64,000 bases of DNA, from assembly GCA_942493385.1 (NCBI GenBank), contig OW818699.1:372001-436000 (forward strand), written 5' to 3'. Shown in pieces: positions 1 to 8,049 of the stretch (position 1 is the first letter of the stretch; each line of letters opens with the position of its first letter). The DNA is from UBA8389 sp942493385 (GTDB lineage: Bacteria; Bacteroidota; Bacteroidia; Bacteroidales; UBA1402). A program made the translations under genes and the position numbers. The notes below the pieces were generated by a model. The model ran no database searches. It was not told the origin of the DNA and saw only the letters and a program-made list of their open reading frames with translations.

Positions 1-1056
1 AGAATCCGGACCATACGTTTTCATGGAGTCGAGCATCATCCCACGAGCACCACTTCCGCTTAGAGGTTTCATGAATGCGGTGGGTAATGCATCCACGAAA
101 TCGGTGTTCAATCCAACCGATGAAATCAGGAATTTTATACCGTCTGTCAAGAGCTCCATGGCTCCACACGCACGGAAAACGGCGACACCAACCAGCATCC
201 CGACCAAATACGGAATGATTTTTATGGAGGTTTCAAATCCGCCTTTAGCCCCATCAATAAAGGCTTCCCAAACATTTACCTTTTTATACAGGGCACCGCA
301 TATAAATGTAACGATGATACCGAAAATGGTGACATTGCTCAAAACACTCGATGCAGTGGCCATTTCTTCTTTGGACATGGTGGAAAACCACCCGACCAAT
401 GCAGCCAGAACCAGAACGATTCCACCAATCCAACCCAAAACAGTGCGATTCAACAAGTTAAGTTTCTGACGAATTCCTACAAACAGGATGGCAGAAAGCG
501 TCGCAACAAAGGTTGCAATTAAAATGGGGATGAAGACATCGGTTGGGCTTGTGGAGCCCATGATGGCGCGTTGTGCGATGATGTTGATGGGGATGATGGT
601 CATGCCGGCAGTATTCAAAGCCAGGAACATGATTTGTGCGTTGGAGGCGGTTTCCTTGTCAGGATTGATTTCCTGTAAGCTTTGCATGGCTTTCAATCCC
701 ATGGGTGTGGCGGCATTGTCCAGACCCAACATCGTTGCGGAGAAGTTCATAAGCAACTGTCCGTTGGCCGGGTGGTTCTTTGGAATTTCAGGAAACAGTT
801 TGCTGAAAAACGGGCCGACAATACGGGATAGAAATCGGATGGCACCGGCCTTTTCCCCAATATTCAAGATGCCAAGCCATAAGGTCATGATGCCTGCCAA
901 GGGTAAGGCGATAACCATGACCGCGTTTTTGGCCGAATCGAAACTGGCTGACATGATGCGTTCGAAGATGGTGTAGTCCTGGAAGAAGATGAGTTGAACC
1001 AGTGCTACCACAAAAGCAATCAGGAAAAACGCGACCCAAATGTAATTTAATGCCAT
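1..1056 (-). CDS. SpmA/SpmB-type nucleoside-recognition (Gate) membrane protein, 3' end cut off
   Basis: Translating the reverse strand from the ATG at 1056 gives an open frame of 352 codons that runs off the left edge. It begins MALNYIWVAFFLIAFVV, is rich in hydrophobic segments, and carries LGLDNAATPMGLKAM near residue 110, the hallmark of SpmA-type Gate domains. The second half resembles SpmB (GILVTF-like and PYLVGMLVGVAVFRACGAME stretches), so this is the fused SpmA-SpmB form common in Bacteroidota. The family is named for spore maturation in Bacillus, but the fused protein occurs in non-sporulating bacteria and its substrate is not established; a transport role is inferred. Roughly 60-70 residues are probably missing. 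A -7 promoter element lies about 20 bases upstream of the start. Confidence 0.85.
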   Translation of the reverse strand, partial: MALNYIWVAFFLIAFVVALVQLIFFQDYTIFERIMSASFDSAKNAVMVIALPLAGIMTLWLGILNIGEKAGAIRFLSRIVGPFFSKLFPEIPKNHPANGQLLMNFSATMLGLDNAATPMGLKAMQSLQEINPDKETASNAQIMFLALNTAGMTIIPINIIAQRAIMGSTSPTDVFIPILIATFVATLSAILFVGIRQKLNLLNRTVLGWIGGIVLVLAALVGWFSTMSKEEMATASSVLSNVTIFGIIVTFICGALYKKVNVWEAFIDGAKGGFETSIKIIPYLVGMLVGVAVFRACGAMELLTDGIKFLISSVGLNTDFVDALPTAFMKPLSGSGARGMMLDSMKTYGPDS

Positions 1057-1076
1057 AGTTATAGGGGATTTGTTTG

Positions 1077-1084
1077 CAAAAGTA
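1077..1084 (-). promoter_or_regulatory. -7 element (TACTTTTG) for the SpmA/SpmB gene
   Basis: The reverse strand reads TACTTTTG, an exact match to the Bacteroidota sigma-ABfr -7 consensus TAnnTTTG, ending 21 bases before the ATG at 1056. No clear -33 TTG is seen at the expected spacing. Confidence 0.6.
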
Positions 1085-1123
1085 CAAAAAAGAAGCGTCG
1101 GTCGTTAATTGTAAAACTTTCTG

Positions 1124-1131
1124 TAACTTTG
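1124..1131 (+). promoter_or_regulatory. -7 element (TAACTTTG) for ruvB
   Basis: TAACTTTG matches TAnnTTTG and lies 18 bases before the ATG at 1150. It overlaps the upstream TTG that could otherwise be taken as the start (1129), which argues for the ATG at 1150. It is divergent from the promoter at 1077-1084. Confidence 0.6.
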
Positions 1132-1149
1132 CCACTCAAACAAGGAAAC

Positions 1150-2172
1150 ATGCGGGAGGAATTCGATATTCGCGAGGAACAACAAAGCGACTGGGACAAG
1201 GAGGCAGACAAAGCGCTGCGCCCGCTCCGATTTTCTGATTTCAAAGGTCAGGAAAAAGTGGTCGAGAACCTGAAAATCTTTGTTTCTGCAGCCCGAATGA
1301 GGGGAGAGGCTATGGACCATGTCCTATTGCACGGCCCTCCCGGATTGGGCAAAACCACCCTTTCAAACATCATTTCCAATGAACTCGGCGTCGGCTTCAA
1401 AGTGACGTCGGGACCTGTGCTCGACAAACCAGGCGATTTGGCAGGAGTCTTAACTGCATTGGAACCCAATGATGTGCTTTTCATCGATGAAATTCACCGG
1501 TTGAGTCCTGTCGTGGAAGAGTATCTGTATTCAGCCATGGAGGATTTCCGCATTGACATCATGATTGACAAAGGCCCTTCTGCAAGGTCTATACAATTGG
1601 AAATCAATCCATTCACCATGGTTGGGGCCACTACCAGAAGTGGTTTGCTCACCGCGCCGCTCCGTGCTCGATTCGGCATAAACTGCCATTTGGAATATTA
1701 TAAAGCAGAGGTCTTGAGTAACATCATTCTGCGTTCTGCCCGTTTGCTTAACGTCGCTTGCAGCAAGGATGCGGCCGATGAAATAGCAGGACGAAGTCGC
1801 GGAACGCCACGTATTGCAAATGCTTTGCTTCGCAGGGTTCGAGATTTTGCACAGGTAAAAGGAAATGGAGAAATCGATCCCGCCATTGCCCGCTTTGCTT
1901 TGGAAGCGTTGAATATTGACAAATACGGCCTGGATCAGGTCGACAACAAGATTTTAAGCATCTTGATCGATAAATTTCAAGGTGGCCCCGTTGGATTAAC
2001 CACCATTGCCACCGCTTTGGGCGAAGATCCTGGAACCATCGAGGAAGTGTATGAACCATTCCTCATTCAAGAAGGATTCTTAAAACGGACTCCACGTGGG
2101 AGGGAAGTGACGGAATTGGCTTGGAAACATTTGGGAAGATTCAGGCAGGGCGCATCACAAGAGCTTTTTTAG
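1150..2172 (+). CDS. ruvB: Holliday junction branch-migration helicase RuvB
   Basis: This is the AAA+ motor of the RuvAB complex, which drives branch migration of Holliday junctions during recombinational repair. The 340-residue protein has Walker A GPPGLGKT (about 62-69), Walker B DEIH (113-116), the sensor stretch GATTRSG (about 159-165) and the C-terminal winged-helix region with PRGREVTELAW, so it is full length. The ATG at 1150 (MREEFDIR) is chosen over a TTG seven codons upstream because RuvB proteins in this phylum start there and a promoter element overlaps the TTG. The flippase gene follows after 62 bases. There is no ruvA or ruvC beside it. Confidence 0.97.
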   Translation: MREEFDIREEQQSDWDKEADKALRPLRFSDFKGQEKVVENLKIFVSAARMRGEAMDHVLLHGPPGLGKTTLSNIISNELGVGFKVTSGPVLDKPGDLAGVLTALEPNDVLFIDEIHRLSPVVEEYLYSAMEDFRIDIMIDKGPSARSIQLEINPFTMVGATTRSGLLTAPLRARFGINCHLEYYKAEVLSNIILRSARLLNVACSKDAADEIAGRSRGTPRIANALLRRVRDFAQVKGNGEIDPAIARFALEALNIDKYGLDQVDNKILSILIDKFQGGPVGLTTIATALGEDPGTIEEVYEPFLIQEGFLKRTPRGREVTELAWKHLGRFRQGASQELF

Positions 2173-2234
2173 AACTATTAGTAGGATTGTAGTTTAAATT
2201 TTAGGGCTATGCCCATCTAAAAATCAGGTTTTTT

Positions 2235-3725
2235 ATGGCTGATATGAAGAATCTTGCAAAAGATACCGCCATCTATGGTGTAAGCAGTATTCTTGGTAAA
2301 TTCCTGAGTTGGTGCATGGTGCCATTTTACAGTTACGTACTTCCAACAACAGGGGATTATGGAATAGTCACCGACTTATACAATTGGACAGCCGTTGCCT
2401 ATATACTGCTCACATATGGCATGGAAACTGGATTTTTTCGTTTTGTCAACAAATCGGAGGAGGATGCGCATAAGGTTTATTCCACGACCTTGACGAGCGT
2501 AGCAGCCACTTCTTTATTCTTTATAATCGTTTGCCTGCTTTTCAATTCGCCGATTTCCAAAGCGATGGGGTATGGAGCTCATCCGGAATTCATCTGGATG
2601 ATGTGCGTCATCGTGGCAATCGACGCCTTCAGCGCCATCCCGTTTGCCTTTCTCCGTTACAAAAAACGCCCCGTAGCATTTGCTTCCCTAAAAATGGTGA
2701 TGATCATTTCCAACATCCTGTTGAACATATTCTTACTCTGGATCTGTCCGTTAATTTATGACTGGAAACCATCTTTGATCAATTGGTTTTTCGTACCTAA
2801 CTATGGTGTGGGATATGCCTTCGTCGCCAATTTATTATCGGCCACAATCAGTTTGATGACGTTGTTGCCCTACGTCTGGGTGAAATGGATTTTTGACGTT
2901 GCATTATGGAAGCGGATGCTCAAATACTCCTTACCACTCTTGGTTCTGGGCTTGGCCGGCATAATGAATCAGTCCTTCGACAAAATTGTTTTCAAATATT
3001 TGTTTGACGATCAGCAGGAAGCCCTCAAACAATTAGGCATCTACGGCGCCAGTTTCAGAATTGGTGTGGTCATGATGATGTTTACACAGGCCTTTCGGTA
3101 TGCCTATGAACCCTTTGTTTTTGCCAAACAAAAGAATGTGGACAATCAAAAAGCCTATTCGGATGCAATGAAATATTTCATCATTTTTTCCATATTCATT
3201 TTCTTGGGCGTCATGTATTATTTGGATATTCTCCAATACCTCATATCAAAAGATTATAGGGTCGGTCTGGTAGTAGTCCCCATTGTACTGGCTTGTTTTA
3301 TTTTCCAAGGCATTTATTTCAATTTATCCTTTTGGTACAAACTGAGTGAAAAGACACACTGGGGTGCCATTATTGCAATCATCGGAAGTGTAGCCACCAT
3401 TGCGGGCAATATCATTTTTGTTCCAATTTACGGTTACGTTGGCTCAGCCTGGGTCGTGTTTGTCTGTTTCTTTTTGATGATGATTCTTTCATGGGTGTTG
3501 GGGCAGAAGTACTATCCGATTAAATACGACTTGAAATCGGCTGGTCTTTATACAGTGCTGGGCATTCTGTTTTATATTGCCGGAATGTATGTGCCGATCG
3601 AGTCCTTTTGGCTCCGATTGACCTACCGCACCATTCTTTTGTTGGTTTTTGGAGCCTATTTCATTCGAAAGGACTTGCCACTCAAATCCATTCCAATCCT
3701 AAACAAGCTGGTTAAAAAAGGTTGA
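2235..3725 (+). CDS. Polysaccharide flippase, MOP/Wzx-like
   Basis: A 496-residue integral membrane protein with about 12-14 hydrophobic segments across its length. The N-terminus (DTAIYGVSSILGKFLSW) is typical of the polysaccharide biosynthesis/Wzx branch of the MOP exporter superfamily, and the second half has the matching C-terminal domain. Family members flip lipid-linked oligosaccharides across the inner membrane for O-antigen, capsule or other surface glycans. It is next to ruvB rather than a glycan cluster, so its substrate cannot be read from context. It may be cotranscribed with ruvB. Confidence 0.88.
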   Translation: MADMKNLAKDTAIYGVSSILGKFLSWCMVPFYSYVLPTTGDYGIVTDLYNWTAVAYILLTYGMETGFFRFVNKSEEDAHKVYSTTLTSVAATSLFFIIVCLLFNSPISKAMGYGAHPEFIWMMCVIVAIDAFSAIPFAFLRYKKRPVAFASLKMVMIISNILLNIFLLWICPLIYDWKPSLINWFFVPNYGVGYAFVANLLSATISLMTLLPYVWVKWIFDVALWKRMLKYSLPLLVLGLAGIMNQSFDKIVFKYLFDDQQEALKQLGIYGASFRIGVVMMMFTQAFRYAYEPFVFAKQKNVDNQKAYSDAMKYFIIFSIFIFLGVMYYLDILQYLISKDYRVGLVVVPIVLACFIFQGIYFNLSFWYKLSEKTHWGAIIAIIGSVATIAGNIIFVPIYGYVGSAWVVFVCFFLMMILSWVLGQKYYPIKYDLKSAGLYTVLGILFYIAGMYVPIESFWLRLTYRTILLLVFGAYFIRKDLPLKSIPILNKLVKKG

Positions 3726-3788
3726 CCGAAAGCCGTTTAACACACTCAAAGTGGACGAATGGTGCACCTGACGGATGTGAAAAGGCTT

Positions 3789-3796
3789 TATCTTTG
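3789..3796 (+). promoter_or_regulatory. -7 element (TATCTTTG) for the pectate lyase gene
   Basis: TATCTTTG matches TAnnTTTG and ends 28 bases before the ATG at 3825. It lies inside the longer open frame that starts at 3759, which supports the shorter gene model. AAGGA at 3816-3820 is an unusually good ribosome-binding site for this window. Confidence 0.6.
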
Positions 3797-3824
3797 CCTC
3801 CATATCTTTCAACTTAAGGAAACC

Positions 3825-6800
3825 ATGAATTCGAAATCACTATTATTTGTGTTCACTGTCGTCCTGCTGTCAATCAGTATGGGCGTTCAAGCTGCAGGTC
3901 AACTTTCATTCCCAGGAGCAGAGGGTTTTGGCCGTTTCGCAGTTGGCGGTAGGGGCGGAGCAATCTACCATGTGACCAATCTGAACGATTCAGGTGCAGG
4001 CTCCTTTCGCGATGCCATCAGCGTATCAAACCGAATCATCGTTTTTGATGTTTCGGGCATTATTAAAGTGACCGTTGGCGACCCCTTGATTTTTAAAAAC
4101 AATCTGACCATTTTGGGTCAAACTGCTCCTGGACAAGGCGTTCAGATCTATGGAGAACGGGTTTCCTTCTCAGGTGCAAACAACATCATTGTTCGGTATC
4201 TGCGCATTCGGATGGGCATTGGTGGCACCAGTGCCAAAGATGCTGCTGGTGTAGCCAATGGCTCCAACATGATGTTTGATCACATGTCAGTCCTTTGGGG
4301 CAGGGACGAAAACTTCTCCGTCAGTTGGGATAGCAAAGGCACCGAGCCAGGGAACATCACCATTCAAAACTCGATCATCGGACAAGGCTTGCAAACGCAT
4401 TCCTGCGGTGGACTCATTCAAACAGATGGAGGTGTCACCTTGTTCAGAAACCTTTACATCGAAAACAAAACTCGTAATCCAAAGGTGAAAGGACTAAACC
4501 AATATGTGAACAATGTAGTTTACAATTGGGGAAATGGTGGTTGTTACATCATGGGCGATACCGAAGGAAATTCCTGGGCTCATCTGGAAAACAACTATTT
4601 CATCAATGGGCCGTGGAATGGCGCTACTTCTCCTTTTTCACGTGGAACACCTACATTTACCTACCTTGGAAAAGGAAATTACTGGGATGCCAATCAAAAC
4701 GGAGTCATAGACGGTGTTCAAATGACTTCAGACCAATATTCAGGAAGCACGCCGGTCACCAATTTTGCGACTTGGGATAATTCAACAACCCGCCCGCAAC
4801 CACATCCCATCATTCAAAGCATGATGTCGGCTAAAGATGCACTTGCCTGGATTATCGACAGCGTCGGTCCATCACTTCCTGCACGCGATGATGTAGACAA
4901 ATACATCATCGATGAACTTAAAACTTATGGTACCGGAGGAACAACAGGCGGAATCACGACTGAACGCACTTTGCCACATGGGGGAACAGGTGTTTTATAT
5001 GTAGGTTATAAGCCGACTGATACGGATGGTGATGGTATTCCCGATGCATGGGAATCCGCCAACGGTTTGAATCCGAATAATGCTTCTGATGCTGCGCTCA
5101 TCGCTTCAAACGGCTACGCCAACATTGAAAATTATTCCTTTACCATCAATGCCGCTTACCCATACGTCAAATCTCCGTCAGGGCTAACCTCAACTACGCA
5201 GACCACTTCCAGCATTCAGTTGAAATGGACTGACAATTCTTCCGATGAAACGGGCTTTTATATTGAAAGTTCAACCAACGGAACGACGTTTTCCGTACTT
5301 GCTACGGTTGGTGCCAATGTGACCACGTTTGTGCATACTGGTTTGCCTCAGGTAACCAAATACTATTACCGTGTTCGGGCTTATAATGCGACATTGAATT
5401 CGCCCTACAGCACTGTTTTCAGTACCTCTACCTGGGGTGATCCTACGATTCCGGTGGCGTGTTCCAATCCGTCGCCTTCCGATGCCGGTTCTTACGGTGT
5501 GGCAAATGCTTTGAAGCTAACTTGGTCGAATGGTACGACACCGTTCGGAGGCACTTTGCGCTATTTTGTCTATCTGGGGACCAACAAAGACAGCATGCAA
5601 CTCGTCGCTGATAGCATCACCGCTACGACTTTTACCCATACGACGGTTCCAGCCGGAAAATCGTATTATTGGCGAGTCGATGCACGAAATACAATGGGAA
5701 GGACAACAGGATCTGTCTGGTCTTTTGAAACCATACAAGGCGGACAATTGTTCACAACCAATTTCTATACAGTTCCTGCCGCCTTTTACACTTCTTATGG
5801 CTCTACAGCCGCAACGACCAACATTGTTTATTCGGCAAATGCATTGAAAACGGTAGGTGGAATGACCTTTGGTTGTGGTGCTACATCCATCCGCATAGCC
5901 TATATCCCACAAGGCAATCCGAGCGCACTTACTTCCGACTATGGTCCCTACACCCTTGCAGACACTGGTTCCACTTACGGCTGTGTGCAGTTTGTAACAG
6001 AATCATCTGGTGGCTATGTCAAATTTCCTGAGGTTCAAGGCCCTTGTACCATAACACTTTGGATAGGTAACACCTCTGCCGCGTCCCGCTCATTTTACCT
6101 GAATACCATCATCAACGGAACTGAAACCAGGGCAACAACCTTCTCCATGGCTGCAGCAAAAAGGGCGTTCAAATTTCAGTACACCTATCTTGGGACAGAT
6201 AAAGTTGTGTTCAAGGTCGATGCCAACGGAAAAAAAATCAATCTGAACGATATTTTGATCGAGTCTTTTGTCCCAATTGTCACGGAAGATCCAATTGCCA
6301 TTACTTCATCACCAGATACATCAAACATCAATTATATGGATGGAGCTATGACCTTGAATTTCAATCAAACGATACGTTACAATGGCGGAATTCTCATAAA
6401 CGGTGACCAGTTCGAACAAGTGTCGGCGTCAGGAGGTGGGACGACTTTGAGTGTGAATTACACAGCACTGGATGCAAACACGGATTATGTCATTCAGTTT
6501 CCGGATGGATCCATTACGGATTTCTACAATACAAAATCATTCAGCAATGAATTCACCTTTAGAACCAGTGATTTTTTGCCAACTAAAATTACAGGCGACA
6601 CGCATTTCGGAAAGGCCGCTGTGACACTTCCGTTGACTTTCAAGCCATTCAATGTAGTTTCTCCGTTCACGACGGTTGGTGGCCTGACTCAAACTAGTGC
6701 CGCTGATTTCCCCCATTGGATTACTGCTGCTGGTGCAATCACGGCAGACTCTGTTCTAATGACTTCGACCTCCGACAAAATGATGAGTTATTTCAGCGAT

Positions 6801-7295
6801 AAGGCAAAGATCCTGCGTGTGAAGGCGAATATGATTGGTTCCGGTACAGTGACCCTTAAAGTTCAGGAATCCAGAAATCCCGATGGAACACCCGGATGGC
6901 GTACCATACGCCAATTGACTCAGGCTAATTTCCCGATGGATATGGAATTTTATCTGAATCCGCTTTCTCAATTTGTAAAGATCGTCCCAATAAGTATTTC
7001 AGGCACGATGGTTGTAAAGGAAATGCAATTGACAAATGCTGCAGGTGCCTATCCAACAGCTCTTTCCGAAACTATCGCCGATTTGGGCATACGTGCAATT
7101 TCTTCAATTGGCCGTCTTTCTCTACGTGGTCTTGCTTTGGGCATGGACCTGAACGTCTATGACACAATGGGCCGATTGGTTTTGAACAAAACTGCTCACG
7201 CTGAAACCCAAGATCTTGAACTGAAACACGGTTTCTATATCCTAAAGATCAGCGCCGGAAAAACCTCCCAAAACCTCAAGGCCTTCGTTCTTTAA
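3825..7295 (+). CDS. Secreted multidomain pectate lyase with T9SS sorting tail
   Basis: A 1156-residue secreted polysaccharide lyase. A signal peptide (residues 1-22, ending near VQAAG) precedes a PL1-like parallel beta-helix (about 27-395) that starts FPGAEGFGRFAVGGRGG and includes FDHMSVLWG and the basic TRNPKVKG stretch, where the catalytic arginine of PL1 enzymes falls. A calcium-binding TDTDGDGIPDAWE motif (about 398) follows, then a fibronectin type III domain (about 453-535), a second FN3-like domain (540-630), an unassigned beta-rich region (635-820), an SbsA/Big_5 Ig-like domain (about 823-925) and a C-terminal T9SS type A sorting domain (about 1090-1156, VYDTMGRLVLN, ending KAFVL). 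The likely role is cleavage of pectic polymer outside the cell. Start at 3825 is set by signal peptide, promoter and AAGGA. Confidence 0.9.
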   Translation: MNSKSLLFVFTVVLLSISMGVQAAGQLSFPGAEGFGRFAVGGRGGAIYHVTNLNDSGAGSFRDAISVSNRIIVFDVSGIIKVTVGDPLIFKNNLTILGQTAPGQGVQIYGERVSFSGANNIIVRYLRIRMGIGGTSAKDAAGVANGSNMMFDHMSVLWGRDENFSVSWDSKGTEPGNITIQNSIIGQGLQTHSCGGLIQTDGGVTLFRNLYIENKTRNPKVKGLNQYVNNVVYNWGNGGCYIMGDTEGNSWAHLENNYFINGPWNGATSPFSRGTPTFTYLGKGNYWDANQNGVIDGVQMTSDQYSGSTPVTNFATWDNSTTRPQPHPIIQSMMSAKDALAWIIDSVGPSLPARDDVDKYIIDELKTYGTGGTTGGITTERTLPHGGTGVLYVGYKPTDTDGDGIPDAWESANGLNPNNASDAALIASNGYANIENYSFTINAAYPYVKSPSGLTSTTQTTSSIQLKWTDNSSDETGFYIESSTNGTTFSVLATVGANVTTFVHTGLPQVTKYYYRVRAYNATLNSPYSTVFSTSTWGDPTIPVACSNPSPSDAGSYGVANALKLTWSNGTTPFGGTLRYFVYLGTNKDSMQLVADSITATTFTHTTVPAGKSYYWRVDARNTMGRTTGSVWSFETIQGGQLFTTNFYTVPAAFYTSYGSTAATTNIVYSANALKTVGGMTFGCGATSIRIAYIPQGNPSALTSDYGPYTLADTGSTYGCVQFVTESSGGYVKFPEVQGPCTITLWIGNTSAASRSFYLNTIINGTETRATTFSMAAAKRAFKFQYTYLGTDKVVFKVDANGKKINLNDILIESFVPIVTEDPIAITSSPDTSNINYMDGAMTLNFNQTIRYNGGILINGDQFEQVSASGGGTTLSVNYTALDANTDYVIQFPDGSITDFYNTKSFSNEFTFRTSDFLPTKITGDTHFGKAAVTLPLTFKPFNVVSPFTTVGGLTQTSAADFPHWITAAGAITADSVLMTSTSDKMMSYFSDKAKILRVKANMIGSGTVTLKVQESRNPDGTPGWRTIRQLTQANFPMDMEFYLNPLSQFVKIVPISISGTMVVKEMQLTNAAGAYPTALSETIADLGIRAISSIGRLSLRGLALGMDLNVYDTMGRLVLNKTAHAETQDLELKHGFYILKISAGKTSQNLKAFVL

Positions 7296-7302
7296 GGCTT
7301 AC

Positions 7303-8049
7303 TTACAAGTATTTAGCGCCTTTTCCATTCAACTCATGTCTCAGCAGCCTCCAATGTGGCAGGTATTTGTCCATGCAAGCCTTGAACTTGGGCCCATGAC
7401 CGCGTTCGTGCAAATGACACATTTCATGAACCACAATATACTCAATACATGGGAATGACTTTTTGGCAAGCTCCACGTTGAACCAAATCCGATGGTCTAC
7501 GACATTGCAGGTGCCCCAGCGAGTTTTCATGCGCTTTAGCTGGATGGATTTCACCTGAACACCCATCACGGGTTCCCATTCCCGAACCAGCGCCTCCACA
7601 CGCTTTTTAAGCTCGATCCGATACCACGTATCCATAACACCTGCTACCGTCGCCTTGGTGGCTCCAGGCTTCAAATAGACCGTAATTTTGCCTTCCGTAT
7701 CCAACAGGACTCTAGGCGCAATCGGATGATGAAGTATTTCTGCAGGATAGTTGGTACCTAAAAAAGGAATGGAGCTGAAGTCGGAAGGCTCCAACTCTTT
7801 GATTTTGTCGATGCGTACGAGGTGTTTTCGAATCCAGTCGGTTTTGTCCGAAAGAAAGTTGCGGGCTTCTTGGTCACTGACATGAAGGGGCAAGGATAGC
7901 CTGACCTCACCTTCAGGCGTAACCGTCAGTCTCAGACTGCGCATAGCCTTCCGGTGAAGTTGGATCACCAGATCTTCCACGAGGAGCTCACTTTTGTGAA
8001 CGCTCGATTTCGCGGAGGTTTTCGAGTTTCTTTTTAGCCAGAAATCCAT
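7303..8049 (-). CDS. YgjP-like M48-type metallopeptidase domain protein (DUF45)
   Basis: A 248-residue cytoplasmic protein of the YgjP/DUF45 family. The zinc motif HEMCHLHERGHG (HExxH with a downstream histidine) and the flanking RWGTC block are intact. Family members are predicted proteases, often near restriction or housekeeping genes; the substrate is unknown. The ATG at 8049 lies inside the ABC-F gene (62-base overlap). Recognisable family similarity begins near residue 24, where a GTG at 7980 would start seven bases after the ABC-F stop, so that shorter start is a real alternative. It is probably cotranscribed with the ABC-F gene. Confidence 0.85.
   Translation of the reverse strand: MDFWLKRNSKTSAKSSVHKSELLVEDLVIQLHRKAMRSLRLTVTPEGEVRLSLPLHVSDQEARNFLSDKTDWIRKHLVRIDKIKELEPSDFSSIPFLGTNYPAEILHHPIAPRVLLDTEGKITVYLKPGATKATVAGVMDTWYRIELKKRVEALVREWEPVMGVQVKSIQLKRMKTRWGTCNVVDHRIWFNVELAKKSFPCIEYIVVHEMCHLHERGHGPKFKACMDKYLPHWRLLRHELNGKGAKYL

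Noticed and set aside
23..976. Two plus-strand frames at the left edge (148 and 162 codons)
   Set aside because: The reverse strand encodes a clear SpmA/SpmB-type membrane protein across the same bases; the plus-strand products are shadows.
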